Below are positions 1 to 11,150 of a stretch of 64,000 nucleotides of DNA, in pieces. Every line of letters begins with the position of its first letter. Position 1 is the first letter of the stretch. This stretch comes from Paramyrothecium sp. XJ0827 (lineage: Eukaryota > Ascomycota > Sordariomycetes > Hypocreales > Stachybotryaceae), in NCBI GenBank assembly GCA_020881915.1, contig JAJFPB010000006.1:3906001-3970000 (forward strand). Reading direction: 5' to 3'. The notes beneath the pieces were generated by a model. The model saw only the letters and a program-made list of their open reading frames with translations. It was not told the origin of the DNA and did no database searches. Both the position numbers and the translations under genes were made by a program.

Positions 1-2
1 AC

Positions 3-593
3 GGTGGTGCTACTCTTCAGGATGAACATCTTGATTTGACCAAAGGATTGACACTTGATCTTCCCATGACACGATTCCTTCTTCAACATGGCGCGCCGCT
101 CCAGCCTAAACACTTAGAATTGGCAATAAAAGCTGGCGACTCAGAGTTGCTCCAACAAGTTCTCGATGGGTTCCCAGACGACACAGAAGGACAGATAACC
201 GGCTTGGTCGTAGCACGAATGTGCCAGCAATCACTGATCGAGATTCTCATGAGATCTGTCGGCGATAAAGTGAAGACTCTCATAGAACAAATAGAGCCGG
301 ACAACGCTGGAGGGACCATTCTTCATAGCGCGTCTAGGAGAAAAAGGTTGGACCAGATGAAATACATCATGGCGTCAGAGCTTGGAAGGGATCTGCTTGA
401 AGCAACAGACAAGGTAGGGTACACTGCACTTATGGCTGCGATGAACACGTTCAATTGGAAGAGCGCAGAGTTTCTGGTTCGGTGTGGAGCTGATTCCGAT
501 GAGGCGATGAGGTGGGTTAAGAAATGGCCATCGTATGGTTGGAATGCCTTCACTATCGCAGAGTTGGCCCGGAAGGGACCATGGGGTCTGTAA
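3..593 (+). CDS. Ankyrin-repeat protein, C-terminal part
   Basis: This is the 3' end of a gene that starts left of the window. The frame is open from base 3 to the TAA at 591-593, about 196 codons. Ankyrin-like signatures are visible: TRFLLQHGAPL near the start, TILHSASRRKRLDQMKYI in the middle, and GYTALMAAMNTFNWKSAEFL followed by VRCGAD near the end. Repeats of this kind form stacked helical hairpins that bind other proteins, so a binding role is known for the family but the partner cannot be told here. Fungal ankyrin proteins often carry an N-terminal effector or NACHT domain; none can be seen because the 5' part is missing. No intron is needed in the visible part. Confidence 0.75.
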   Translation, partial: GGATLQDEHLDLTKGLTLDLPMTRFLLQHGAPLQPKHLELAIKAGDSELLQQVLDGFPDDTEGQITGLVVARMCQQSLIEILMRSVGDKVKTLIEQIEPDNAGGTILHSASRRKRLDQMKYIMASELGRDLLEATDKVGYTALMAAMNTFNWKSAEFLVRCGADSDEAMRWVKKWPSYGWNAFTIAELARKGPWGL

Positions 594-2176
594 GGTCTAA
601 TATGAGTCCATTGCGGCCAACATTGATCTTCACGAGTTCTTGTTCAATCAAAATTGATCCTTTCCTGTTTTTGTCTCCACTTGCGTCTTTTGCTTGTTGC
701 GTGAATTCAATGCCAAAGTCCTTGCAAAAGGTTAAGTCCTATGGAAACGGCTAGGCTCTCAACTCGATGAATTCCTCCTGCTAAGCAACACCAATACCGC
801 CGAGTGCTTGGTCACCGCCGCGAGCACCTCGATGTCAGTAGTTTTGACAGCCAAAGACAAGGCGCAAGTAAACCCTGTTATTGATAAACCGGCCGACTTA
901 TCTGCTTCCGAGACTTTATCTTTTTCCCTTTGCTAATTCCTTTCCAACCTGCTCTGCAGAAAGTGATCACTCTTGAAGTTTCAACTCTGACCCTTCCTAA
1001 TTGACCCCATCGTACACGATTTTGCCGAGAAGACGCCCCATTAGTTGGTTCTCTTTTGCTTCTTCACATCTATCATGGGCAAGCCGACGGTGTTGGTCGG
1101 ATGGGTTAATTGCGCAAACGCTAGCTTTTCTGTGATTGTTGGAGGGCTCTCCAGATATAACCCAAGCATGACTGGGGCGACGTATTGCTTGGGCCTTCGC
1201 GTAGGACCATTAGCATGAGATGCGGCACATATTCTGAGCACCTCCCTTTTTTCTGTATTTACTTACATGTACGTATTGCTATCCGCCCCGGAGGGGTTTG
1301 ATGTATTAGAGATTGAGAAACCTGGCATTATTCTCAGCTTTTGAATGTGAAGATGTCTTCGAATGGGTCGTAAAACGGACAGTTGCGAATGTTTGATATC
1401 TTATCGTAACCAATCAATCTTGCATTTCATTGTCTGGCGGTCGATAGCTGCATTTCGGAAGCTGCTCCATGGGCAACTTATACCGGAGCGAAGGCAAATG
1501 ATGCTAAGTTTATCGACGCAAGATTGCGAATGACACATTTCCTCTACAGCGCTAGCCACGCATCCAGGGCCTTCCACACATTTCAGATTGGACACAAGTT
1601 CCTGAATAGGGGACCACAATGCAAGGATACGTTCAAACTTCACCTGGGCACAATCGTGCCTTCTGATGCCATTGGTCGGATTTGCACAAATGCTGGTGGG
1701 TCATCTCAGCCAATGACACGAAAAGGCACAATTGTGCTGTCAAACTTGTAGTGCCCAGACAAACTGGTAAATTTCCCCTCGTTCTCTACTTTCACAAGCA
1801 TTGGAATAACGCGTTATCAAATTCTTTTCTGAAGACGAGCACACACCTTGGATTGACCGCTTTCAGCTCTGCAGACAGATGACGGGACGCAAACTTGAGG
1901 CTAGAATTATATGGTCAGGACTCGGCTTGTTCGAGGCTTATGTATCACTCTGACCGTTCCACCTACTACAATAGGACGGGCTCCTCCATTCTTTTACCTC
2001 TTTTGTTGATGACCACTGGGAACAACGAACAAATCAAAACAATTAAAAACAATTAAAAACAGATAGAAAAGGCCTTGAGTAACACGGCATGCGACAACAT
2101 CCCGCCTTCTCTTACCTGTTATCCCCATCTGAAGCAAGCGTCTTACAGAGCTTCGTCTCTGCCCCAATAGCTAGCA
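594..2176. other. Intergenic region
   Basis: No convincing gene was found in these 1.6 kb. ORFs of 60-80 codons on both strands lack recognisable domains. The stretch holds the inverted-repeat block at 1647-1738 and, just before the next gene, an AT-rich direct repeat (AACAATTAAAAAC twice, about 2038-2061) that probably lies in the promoter or leader. Confidence 0.6.
1647..1738. repeat. Imperfect inverted repeat with palindromic cores
   Basis: The left arm (1647-1680) and right arm (1706-1738) are imperfect reverse complements of about 31 bases with a 25-base spacer. Most mismatches between the arms are C/T or A/G transitions. The right arm contains the perfect 12-base palindrome GCACAATTGTGC and the left arm a near copy, GGCACAATCGTGCC. 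It could be a small hairpin-forming element or paired regulator sites; the sequence alone does not decide. Confidence 0.55.
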
Positions 2177-2271
2177 ATGTCCATGTTCACCATGTCCCAA
2201 CACGACTATCCGGTGGTTCCTCCGGCCCCGAGACAGTATTCGAGCCACGGCACCAGCAGCGCTTTCTCTAG
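2089..2271 (+). promoter_or_regulatory. Overlapping upstream ORF
   Basis: An ATG at 2089 opens a 60-codon frame that ends at 2271, out of frame with and overlapping the bZIP-fusion start at 2177. If the transcript begins before 2089, scanning ribosomes would meet this ATG first, which would lower translation of the main protein. Whether it is in the mRNA is not known. Confidence 0.3.
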
Positions 2272-5200
2272 CTCTGCTAATCCTGAGGAGGATTGGACCC
2301 AGATCTCCGACCTTGCCGAACGCAGGAGAATACAAAACCGCATTGCCCAGCGCAACTATCGTACGTTTTATCTACCTCAATTCGGCTCACACGAAAGGCA
2401 ACACGTGAACTGACCCCTCCATGTGCGAAATAGGTAAGAAGCTTAAGCGCCGCTTGGAAGACCTCGAGCGCCGTGCCGGCTCCTCTGACGATGCCATCTC
2501 TGAAAAAACGTCCAAAACTTCCTTTCCCGAGTTTGAGAGCTCCTCCTTTAAGTCTGGTAAGACCCAGACCGTCGACCCTACCGATACACAACCATCTCAA
2601 AGCCAGTATGCGCATCATATGGAGCAGGAAGCCTTAGTGCGGCCGGGTGGAGGTTCACAGCATTCCCAGTCCTGGGTGTCCAGCCAGACAGATCCTGAGA
2701 AACTTCTGCTGAATCCTTATTCTGCCACTTCGCTCATTCCTGCCGATCGCACTGCCAATCCATATGAGGACTACTTCTTTTTCCACCAGGAAGATTCTCA
2801 AGACGCAGGCAATGTGTTGCAGTCTGTCCATAAATATAGGGAGTTGCCGCCCTGGTCTCATCTGAATGCTTATGAAGATGTCTTCAAGGTGAGTGCAATT
2901 TGGGATACACAATGCTCTAATTTCTTCGTCTCTTAATACTGGATATTCAGGCTAACCCTTCTCATCAGCAGCATGCGAGACAAATGGTTGTGGAAAGTCA
3001 AACTGCTGCAGTCAATGTCCCGTCATTTCATTCTGAGGAGGACATGCTGAGACTCCCAACAAGCCAAATGTATAATGTGGCGTCATGCCAAAAAGCATAT
3101 CAAAAAGTGGAACTGGAACAAAGCCAGTCGCTTCCGGTAGGCAAGGGACCTTTTACAGATTCTGGGTATGCATCTATGCCGAATCCCGAACTCATCGCAA
3201 AAGCTCGTGAAACTTTCGACAGGAAGGAGCAGACGACCTCTTTCTGCACGACGAACACGTGTGATGACGATACGAGAACCATGTATTCAGCAGCCACTAC
3301 TATGATTCCTGACCTTACCCGGCAGTCCATATCGGATGTCTGCAGAGACATCTTTACCAAAATTGGCCAAGATGTGAATGAAAGAAATTGGATGAACATT
3401 TCCAAGACCATTCCTGGCCTCATCAAGGCATTTGCCATCAAACTTGGCACAGGCGCTACGGATGACTTGAGTCGACGCATGATGCACTTTGTTCATAAGA
3501 ATCACCAGTGAGCCTCTCAAAATCATTGAAACCTGCAGATTGTATCCCCGGCCCCACTGACTGAAAGTGTGTAGGAAGATAGCCCTACAATTACAACTCA
3601 TGTTCCGCCATGGAAATGAGGATGACTGTGAAGTCCGCACACGCACTTCGGACTCCATGTCTCTTCATGATAAAATGAGCATGTGGGGCAGGAAATCAAC
3701 TGAGGATCTTCCAGAAGTTGACATGCTTGATCTTTTTGAGGGAGTGGTAGACGGTGATGATGACTATATTTGCCATGATCTGCCGGCATATAGCAAGGCC
3801 ATAGTTTCCAGTCCGGCATACGATTGGCTGATCAGCATCCTCCTGAAGGAGTCACAATTCCACTGGGATGAATTGGAGCCACGCGCAATGATTGACCAAG
3901 TCCGACAAGTTATCCTGGCGAAGCTTCCAGAGAATAGAATCAGTAAGATGAGGGGTCCATGCACTTACACAGCTATGTTTCAGCTTCCATGGAACCCACT
4001 TCAGATTCGGAGCAAGGAGGAGCAATTCAAGCGGCATACATCATCAGAGCTACGAATCTCCTCGTTTGTTGTCTTGACGAGCTCTTCTTCGGATCAAATT
4101 CAAGCAACCACGGTCAAGCATTACTTTGACCAAACATGGGTCTCGGGCGGGAGGGGCCTTTTGCGCGCTGTTGAAAGAGCAATTGGTGGCTCAAATGGCC
4201 GTGGTTTTCATGGTAAGCGGATTTGAGTCTTGTGGCTGCGATAAGTCAATTCGTATTCTGATGAACTTTCAGCTTCTCAATCGGACGAAACAACCATAGC
4301 GGCTTCTTTGGATCAAAACTTTTTAGTTGTGACAGTCACTGGATCTGCCCAAACTGTAGCGGAGTGCGGTGAACAGCTGAGTTGGCTGGGTGCTGCCTTA
4401 CAACCCTCACCCACAAATTGTGTTATTCACAGTACACCTTCCGTTGTTTTGGCTGGCCGAGATCCTTCGTCAGATTTATCACGCCATGAGCGGTTCGAGA
4501 TCAGTTTTGACAATAAATCTCTAGCCCGGAATGTGATATCCGACCTGTACTGGGATGGGGAGGTTGCTCAGTCCGTTATCGTTCGAGGATTTCCGACACG
4601 TCGTCGCCCAGACCTTTGCTCCGGGATGGAAGTATCCGGAGAGATCCTATTTGAATTTGTCGCAGCACCAAACCTTACTTTTGAGGATGGACAAATTCTT
4701 CTTCAAGGGTCTAAGCATGTGCTTCAACTTGTTGACTACACAGATGACATCCTTTTGTGGCACGTTCTTAGCACTCACAACAACGCCTCTTCCTGTACTC
4801 TTCATCAGACTTTGGAAGATATGACTGCAGTCCTAGGTCCCAACAAGCTGGAGAATCTTCGGAAATTCCGCCATATTCTCCGACCATGTGTCAGCTCTGG
4901 ACTATCACCTGTTACTCCTCTGTCAAATATTACTCATGCGTGTGCTGAAGACGCATCATATTTTGCGCTGGACCCGCCGGACAACCCAAAATCAAAACTT
5001 GCCACAAGCCCTACTCCCCAGGACGGATCTCTCGATTCCGACATGTTTTCAATATCAGATACTTCAGAGGATACATGCATCAAGCCACCTGGTCGCATAC
5101 TATTTCCCAACCCGTTAATCGACATCGTTGTGAATGATCTGTTGTCAGCATATCGAATACAATTCATATCACAGTCCACTGACACTGAGTTTGCCACTGG

Positions 5201-6386
5201 GGATACATTTGTGCCTCGAAGGCGACCTGTTGATGATCACCAAGCAAATAGCAGTAGCGGAAGATCTCGAAGCACAGACAATGCCTCTAGTACAGCTGCT
5301 GGAAGTAACTCGGTGTCTTCCAAAAAGAGAAACCGACCCGGGAGCGAGAATGACGAGAACGAGGGAGATGGCCGATCCTTACTACCACCGAAAAGAGCGA
5401 GGCCGGGCGAAAACGAAAACCGTTCAATGTCACTAGCCTGCCCATTCTGGAAACATAATCCTGCTAAGCACAGAGATTGTTTCAAGGCCAAACTTAATAA
5501 AATCTCACGCGTCAAACAACACATAGCCAGGAAACATACACCTGCATTTTACTGCGAGCGTTGCTTGGTGGTTTTTCCCGACGGACAAAGCCATCAAAGC
5601 CACATCAGACATGGCCACTGCAGCTGGGATCCATCCGGGAATTTAGATGGAGTATCCCATCAGCAACATCGAGATCTGACTCGAAAGTCCAATCCTCATC
5701 TGTCTGAGTCTGCAAATTGGTTTCGCATTTGGGGCATTGTGTTTCCCAATCATCCACCCCCCGTATCGGCGTACATGGATCCGGAATTGTCTGAGGACCT
5801 CTGTCGGTTCCGGGAATTCTCTCAAAGGCACGGCCCAGCCACTTTAGTTGACGAATTGCGCGCTAGTGGCATTTCCACATTCCTGAACGAAGACGTCACG
5901 GCTAGTCTACATGAGATAGTCAACAGGGGACTCGATAGGCTTTACCAGGAGTGGTTGTCAACCGCCACTCCCTCTGCCCGTTCTACGTCGCACGACCCTG
6001 GAAGAGCTCAATCAGATCAAGATGAGACTCCGGTGAGCTCGTTGGGTGATAGTGGCGTGGTGTTGAGCAACCAAGAGATGCCCAGAAGACTGGGAGAACG
6101 TGGCCCCTCATCTTCCAGGAATAGGGAAAGAAACGAGCAATCTGATGCACTGAATGAGCCCCAGCAGCACTCCACGTCCCCAGAAACAATTATGATCGCC
6201 CCTCCTCCTGGCAATCATAATCTATTCAACATCGACGAGTTCAACAAGCAAATAGACGGGAGTGAGATCCCTGGAGGTGAACATGCTTATACTATACCTG
6301 AGCCTGCATTTAATGGCTGGGTAGACTTCAACCTCTTGGACGATGGAGATGACATTGACCTCGATTATATCAATAACATAAGCTAG
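2177..6386 (+). CDS. bZIP domain fused to large fungal protein with C2H2-like block
   Basis: Five exons join in frame: 2177-2360, 2434-2888, 2951-3507, 3575-4212 and 4273-6386, all with GT..AG introns, giving 1315 residues. The first splice rebuilds a bZIP basic region (ERRRIQNRIAQRNYRKK, about residues 47-63) running into a short leucine-zipper start, the pattern of fungal AP-1-like factors, so DNA binding in the nucleus is expected. The body resembles a fungal-specific family with motifs such as TDSGYASM, IPGLIKAFAIKLG and CGEQLSWLGAALQ. Near residues 1000-1060 a Cys/His-rich block (CPFWKH, YCERC, SHIRHGHC) looks like a degenerate C2H2 pair. A basic nuclear-localisation-like run (PPKRAR) precedes it. 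The C-terminus is acidic and may activate transcription. I do not know a characterised protein with this full architecture. A mis-joined pair of genes is possible, but every splice keeps frame. Confidence 0.72.
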
Positions 6387-6980
6387 GTTGTGTTTGCTGC
6401 TTGCAGGTCGTCCCACTAAAGCTTGCACTATCCTACCAAACGTTCAGTTTTAAATACGGAAAAATACTTTGGAGATGGTTTCTGTTCTTCACTCTATCCT
6501 TAGTGTGGGATCAAAAGACCGCTCAATTACCGACAAATACAATCAATCAAATCGCGATTCGAAGGATAGGGATTTTTCATATCGCGTGGTTCCTAATGCG
6601 AACTGACCGGGAGATGATTCGTGATCAGGGAATGATGCAAAGAGTGGCCTTCTAGAGCTGATTGATCCCAATTTCCTGAGCTGGTAGTTGACTCCGACCG
6701 TCAGGCACCAATGTTTTCGCTCCCATTGGGAAAGATGGCTCTCGCAATCCAGCTTGTATCGGCCAGCCGATTAATCAAGGCTTGATTTCCGACTCAAGTA
6801 TCAACACCGCTCGCCTTATCATTCCTCACACAGTTCCTATCGACAGCGATACCTCCCACGTCAGGTCAGCTCCTCATCCATCTCCAACCTTCTGCTCATC
6901 AATCATGTTATCGTGCAGGTGAAATTGGCCGTAGAAGCCTTGCCGCGCTAAGGGTGAGCTGTTCGGTCGTGTTTGCCTCG

Positions 6981-7021
<41 letters not shown>

Positions 7022-8551
7022 AAGCCAGGTCCAAAAACCGCCTCCGGTACTATCCTCGTCAACCACGTTGGCGTGTGGGTAAAACTGATCATAGAAAACT
7101 TGCGGTGCTGGCGTTCACACATCTGGTTTCGTCTGCGAGAGCTCCGTGCTTTGAGAGGAATAGGTATCGTAGCAAGGATGACGGGAATTTCATGGTTGAC
7201 GACGATGAGGATGTTCATGGTGTGGAAGCACATGATGTGTAAGAGCTCGAGAACATCGGTGGCATGGCTGTCGTAATTAGGAGGCCAGTGTCCGCCTGTG
7301 TTATTACCAACCTAGTGTTAATGGGGATACGTATTTCACATCTTGACATTAGCTGGTGATCGGCCTCTGCAGTCCCCAATGACTTTCGAACGAGCCCCTC
7401 ATCGCGGAGCACTTGTTCCATTGGTCGCAGCAAAGCAGGTGAATCCAGCTCATAGCGGCAGATCGAATCGGTAGATGAATTTATTGGTACGGACAGCCTG
7501 CAGTGACGAACAAAACTTCTGTCTTGGCTGTTATCTACATCATCGTGTGATAGGGGACATGGAGTGTGGGGACCGACACAAGTGTTCTCGGGTCGTCAGC
7601 CATTGGATGGATGCAGCCATCGCTGCAAGTCTCTCGCCACGCCATTAAGATCCCATTGGAGCGGCAAGCTAAAGTGCTGCATGAAGAATGCACAACAATA
7701 ACCGGCATAGGACAACTCGGCTTGTAGCAGGAATCCATTGGGTGGATGCTGAGACGCAGGCGAGGCTACTCTACGATGGAAGTTTGATGTAGACTAGATG
7801 GAACTACTCACAGCTCATGCGGCACACAGTGCAAATTCCAAACTTAGAGCTGTGGCTTGGCCGCCGAGTATTCTCGGTCAATAGTTGACACGCAAATGAC
7901 GTAGCAGCCGGAAGGGCAGACGTCTCAAAACAACGTATAGTGCAGTTGCAACAGGAAAGGTCTTCCATTAACAGGCCGTTACAATTCGAATCCGTGACCA
8001 CAAGCTGTCTGCCAAAGACGGCTTGAGAATCAATAAACAGTTTGTTAAAAGAGAAAGCTCTTCACACAATCTTTTTATTTAGGAGGCGTCTCAAGAGCGT
8101 CACTGTTTGTTTAGTTCAAATAATATCTAACAGTAAATAAAGTCAAAATTCAGTAAATAATAGGCACTAATAAGCTTTTATATTTGTTATAAATTTCTGA
8201 AAACTTTCTAATAGATTTCTAAGAACTTCCTAAGAAACTTCTTAGAAAACTAGAGTACTTTAATCACTCAATTCTAATCTTGTTTATGTAGATTCATGTG
8301 AAACTTGATACAGAAGTGGCCGCTCATGGTGCTTCCTTTTAAAGTGAATCCCTGATTTTGCGGTAATGGTTTCTTACATATTGCTCGCTGTGCCAATTAC
8401 AGACTTAAACTTCATTACTCTTACCAAAGCATCCCAAGAATAATAGAAACTCATAGGTTGTCTGGATTAACTCATATTCCATTGCAGCCATCGTCGGAGG
8501 CACCACTTGGAGGATTTGTTGTTCAAGTTTAGGGGCATTCGTCCCAAAGGA
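6387..8551. other. Intergenic region with poly(A) tract and AT-rich patch
   Basis: No convincing coding region. It contains the poly(A) run at 6983-7019 and a strongly AT-rich stretch at about 8041-8290 with repeated AGTAAATAA words and the hairpin CTAAGAAACTTCTTAG. Together with the broken chromodomain gene to its right, this looks like decayed repeat-derived DNA. Confidence 0.5.
6983..7019 (+). repeat. Poly(A) homopolymer, 37 A
   Basis: There are 37 uninterrupted A bases between GC and GGAAGCC. A tract this long in mixed-composition DNA can mark the 3' end of a retroposed copy (LINE- or SINE-like). No flanking target duplication and no reverse transcriptase were seen, so the origin is open; homopolymer slippage is the alternative. 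Confidence 0.85.
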
Positions 8552-8946
8552 CTAATCTTCGGCCACGACCAAGTCATCGGGAGGCTCTGGTTCCATGGGG
8601 GATTTCAAAGCTGGGCGGCGCGGCTGCTCCTCCGCGTCCCACTCTTGCTTCGCCTCGGCTGTAATTTTCATTGAACTTGAAGCAATTAGACAACATACCT
8701 TGAAACAACACTCCCATTCATGACCCCATATTAACTTCCCGAGGATGGAGGAGAAACCCGTCAGCTAAATTCATGTCTCCAGCCGGAGGAGCCGTCTAGC
8801 TCCCAATTTACTAAGTATGCAGGGCGTCCATTGATCTCGCGCTCATCCAGAATCTCGAGAATCTCCAACCAAATATTTTCACCCCGGGAGCACTTATTCG
8901 CACGTCGGGAAGGTGTAATGAATGGGACCTTAGAATAGAAACTCAT
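8552..8946 (-). pseudogene. Degenerate chromodomain gene
   Basis: The minus-strand frame starting at 8946 encodes a chromodomain core: LEILEILDEREINGRPAYLV followed by NWE, which matches the beta-strand half of chromodomains that read methylated histone tails. The frame stops at 8761 before the usual C-terminal helix. Beyond the stop, another frame continues with GHEWECCFK, a possible 40-base GT..AG intron (8659-8698), and AEAKQEWDAEEQPRRP up to a stop at 8552. This suggests a gene broken by a stop and a frameshift. Chromodomains also occur at the end of Gypsy-type integrases, so a retrotransposon origin is possible; no integrase core is visible nearby. It borders an AT-rich patch. Confidence 0.45.
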
Positions 8947-9560
8947 TAATGATGCAGTGGGCAGAAGGGAAAAAAAGCCAGAAAGGTTTCCCAGACGTTT
9001 TTACTTTATCAACAATCATGTATCCAGCGACAATCTCATTGAAGTAAAGATCGCGCGTTCGAGCGCATCTCAAATTGAAGCAGGCAAAAATAATAGTGAA
9101 AGAGTCAATAGATAATCATATGTGCACTCGGCTTCCAGCACTTCTAATCTAAGGGACACCATAATGGTGCTATCGCGCCTTGAATTTATTGAGTTTGTAC
9201 AACGTGTTGATAACAGGTACATACCTCCTTTTCTCTACGGGACTGAAATTAGCAAATTCCGATATGACGTAGATCGACGGCTTGCTTAACTTGAGATTGT
9301 CATACTGTTTGGGTTAAATGGAGACACGGCACGAAGGCCGTGGCAGATTCCAACCGGAACTACGCCCTCCGGCTAATATGTCATGTTAGAGCATCATTCT
9401 TGGTGGCTATTTAGTAACTACCGAGGAGAACTGACGGATCCCGCTTTCATGCAGAAGAATTTAGCCATAATTGACAGTGTCGTCCCGTTGAACAAGACTT
9501 ATTGAGCTCGCCTCTACTCTATCACTCCGCGGTTGACGCAAATTACACAAAGAAGCAGAC

Positions 9561-11150
9561 ATGATGCGTCTCACCAACCTACTTCTCTTGGGCGTAACCG
9601 CATGCTTCCAAGCGACTGTATCAGCGGACGTCAAGAGCGACATTGGAACTTGCTTGAATGCGTCACGAGTCGAGTACGTCAGCGGAAACTACTCCGAATG
9701 GGGAGGTATAGACCGGTCTTTATTCAACCAGCGGCTACAATTTAAGCCTCTCTTGATTGTTCTCCCTGCAAACACGTCGCAAGTCCAAGCTGCAGTGTCA
9801 TGCGGTGTCAAGAACGGAGTCAAGGTTAACGCGAAATGTGGTGGTCACGGTTATGCGGCAACGGCATTTGGAGGTGAGGATGGCCACTTGGTAATTGATC
9901 TGGGCAAGATGAACAGGACTAGCGTGGGTACTGGTACTTTGGCAACGATTCAAGCTGGTGCCAGGCTAGGTTCCGTTGCTACTGAGCTCTTCAATCAAGG
10001 CAAGAGGGCAATCGCGCATGGAACATGCCCTGGGTATATTTTGCCCTTTACATGGATTATCAAAGGTGTCTTGCTGATGTTTTTAGTGTTGGGATTTCCG
10101 GTCATGTCCTCGGTGGAGGTTACGGCATGGCATCCCACTCCCACGGGCTAGCACTGGACTGGCTTGCTGCAGCTACCATAGTCCTGGCCAACTCTAGCGT
10201 GGTTCGCACCAGTACAACGGAAAATGCGGATCTCTTCTGGGCACTCCGCGGAGCAGGCTCCTCGTTTGGTATCGTAACTGAGTATGAGTTCAAGACATTC
10301 GCTGCTCCTGAGAATGTCACCTATTACACTGTTAGCTTGAATTGGAACGAAACAACCATGGTCTCTGGGCTCAAAGCTTTGCAAACCTTTGCTGCGACGG
10401 CAATGCCTCCTGAGTTAAACATGCGTCTTGCTCTCAACGGGTTCTCGAGGAGTCTAGAAGGTGTCTACTACGGCTCCATCGACAATTTGCGCGCGGCTAT
10501 CACACCTTTGATGAATCAAACCAACGGAAGACTTGCCCTATCAAGAACTGTTAGCTGGATAGACGGTCTGAAGTATTATGCTTATGGCACGGAAATGGTT
10601 CCTACCAAACCGTACAGCCAGGTATGTACCACAATGCCACTTCCTCAGGAACAAGTCAAGCCTAACATCTTGCTAGCATGAGGTGTTTTATTCCAGCAGT
10701 CTGACCACCAACGTTCTGACTGACACGCAACTGAAGTCTTTTGCCAACTACTTATTCAAAGGCATTGGCTCCGTAACAGGGCGCAATTGGTGGATACAGA
10801 TCGACCTGCACGGCGGTCCCAACTCGACCATATCAAAGGTCTCGAACACTGCCACTTCATATGCGCACCGGGACAAGCTTCTTCTGTACCAACTATACGA
10901 TAGAGCGTTCGGTTCAACGTACCCAGCTAATGGGTTTGGGCTCGTCCAGGGAATCGCAAGCAGTATCACGAAGAGTATGGATGCTTCAGAATGGGGCATG
11001 TACATCAATTATCCGGATACACAGGTCGACTCTCAGACTGCGCAGCAAAAGTATTGGGGAACGAATCTTGCAAAGCTGAAGCAAGTCAAAGCTTCAGTCG
11101 ACCCCAGTGAAGTGTTTTGGAATCCACAGGCAGTAACACCGATAAAATGA
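9561..11150 (+). CDS. Secreted FAD-linked oligosaccharide oxidase (AA7/berberine-bridge type)
   Basis: Three exons (9561-10033, 10087-10621, 10677-11150) encode 493 residues. The N-terminus is a signal peptide (MMRLTNLLLLGVTACF, cut near residue 22). A PCMH-type FAD-binding domain follows. His96 in KCGGHGYA and Cys156 in HGTCPGVGISGHVLGGGYG are the two positions that carry the flavin bicovalently in glucooligosaccharide oxidases. The segment SHSHGLALDW and the C-terminal BBE motif (VDPSEVFWNPQAV) agree with family AA7. Known members oxidise the reducing end of cello-, xylo- or chito-oligosaccharides to lactones, making hydrogen peroxide or passing electrons on. Length and key residues are normal. 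The GH115 gene lies 1.6 kb downstream on the same strand. The exact sugar cannot be read from sequence; some relatives act in secondary metabolism. Confidence 0.9.

Noticed and set aside
3567..4226. A separate gene in the middle of the bZIP-fusion locus
   Set aside because: Introns at both sides keep frame and the neighbouring motifs belong to one fungal family, so one gene is the simpler reading.
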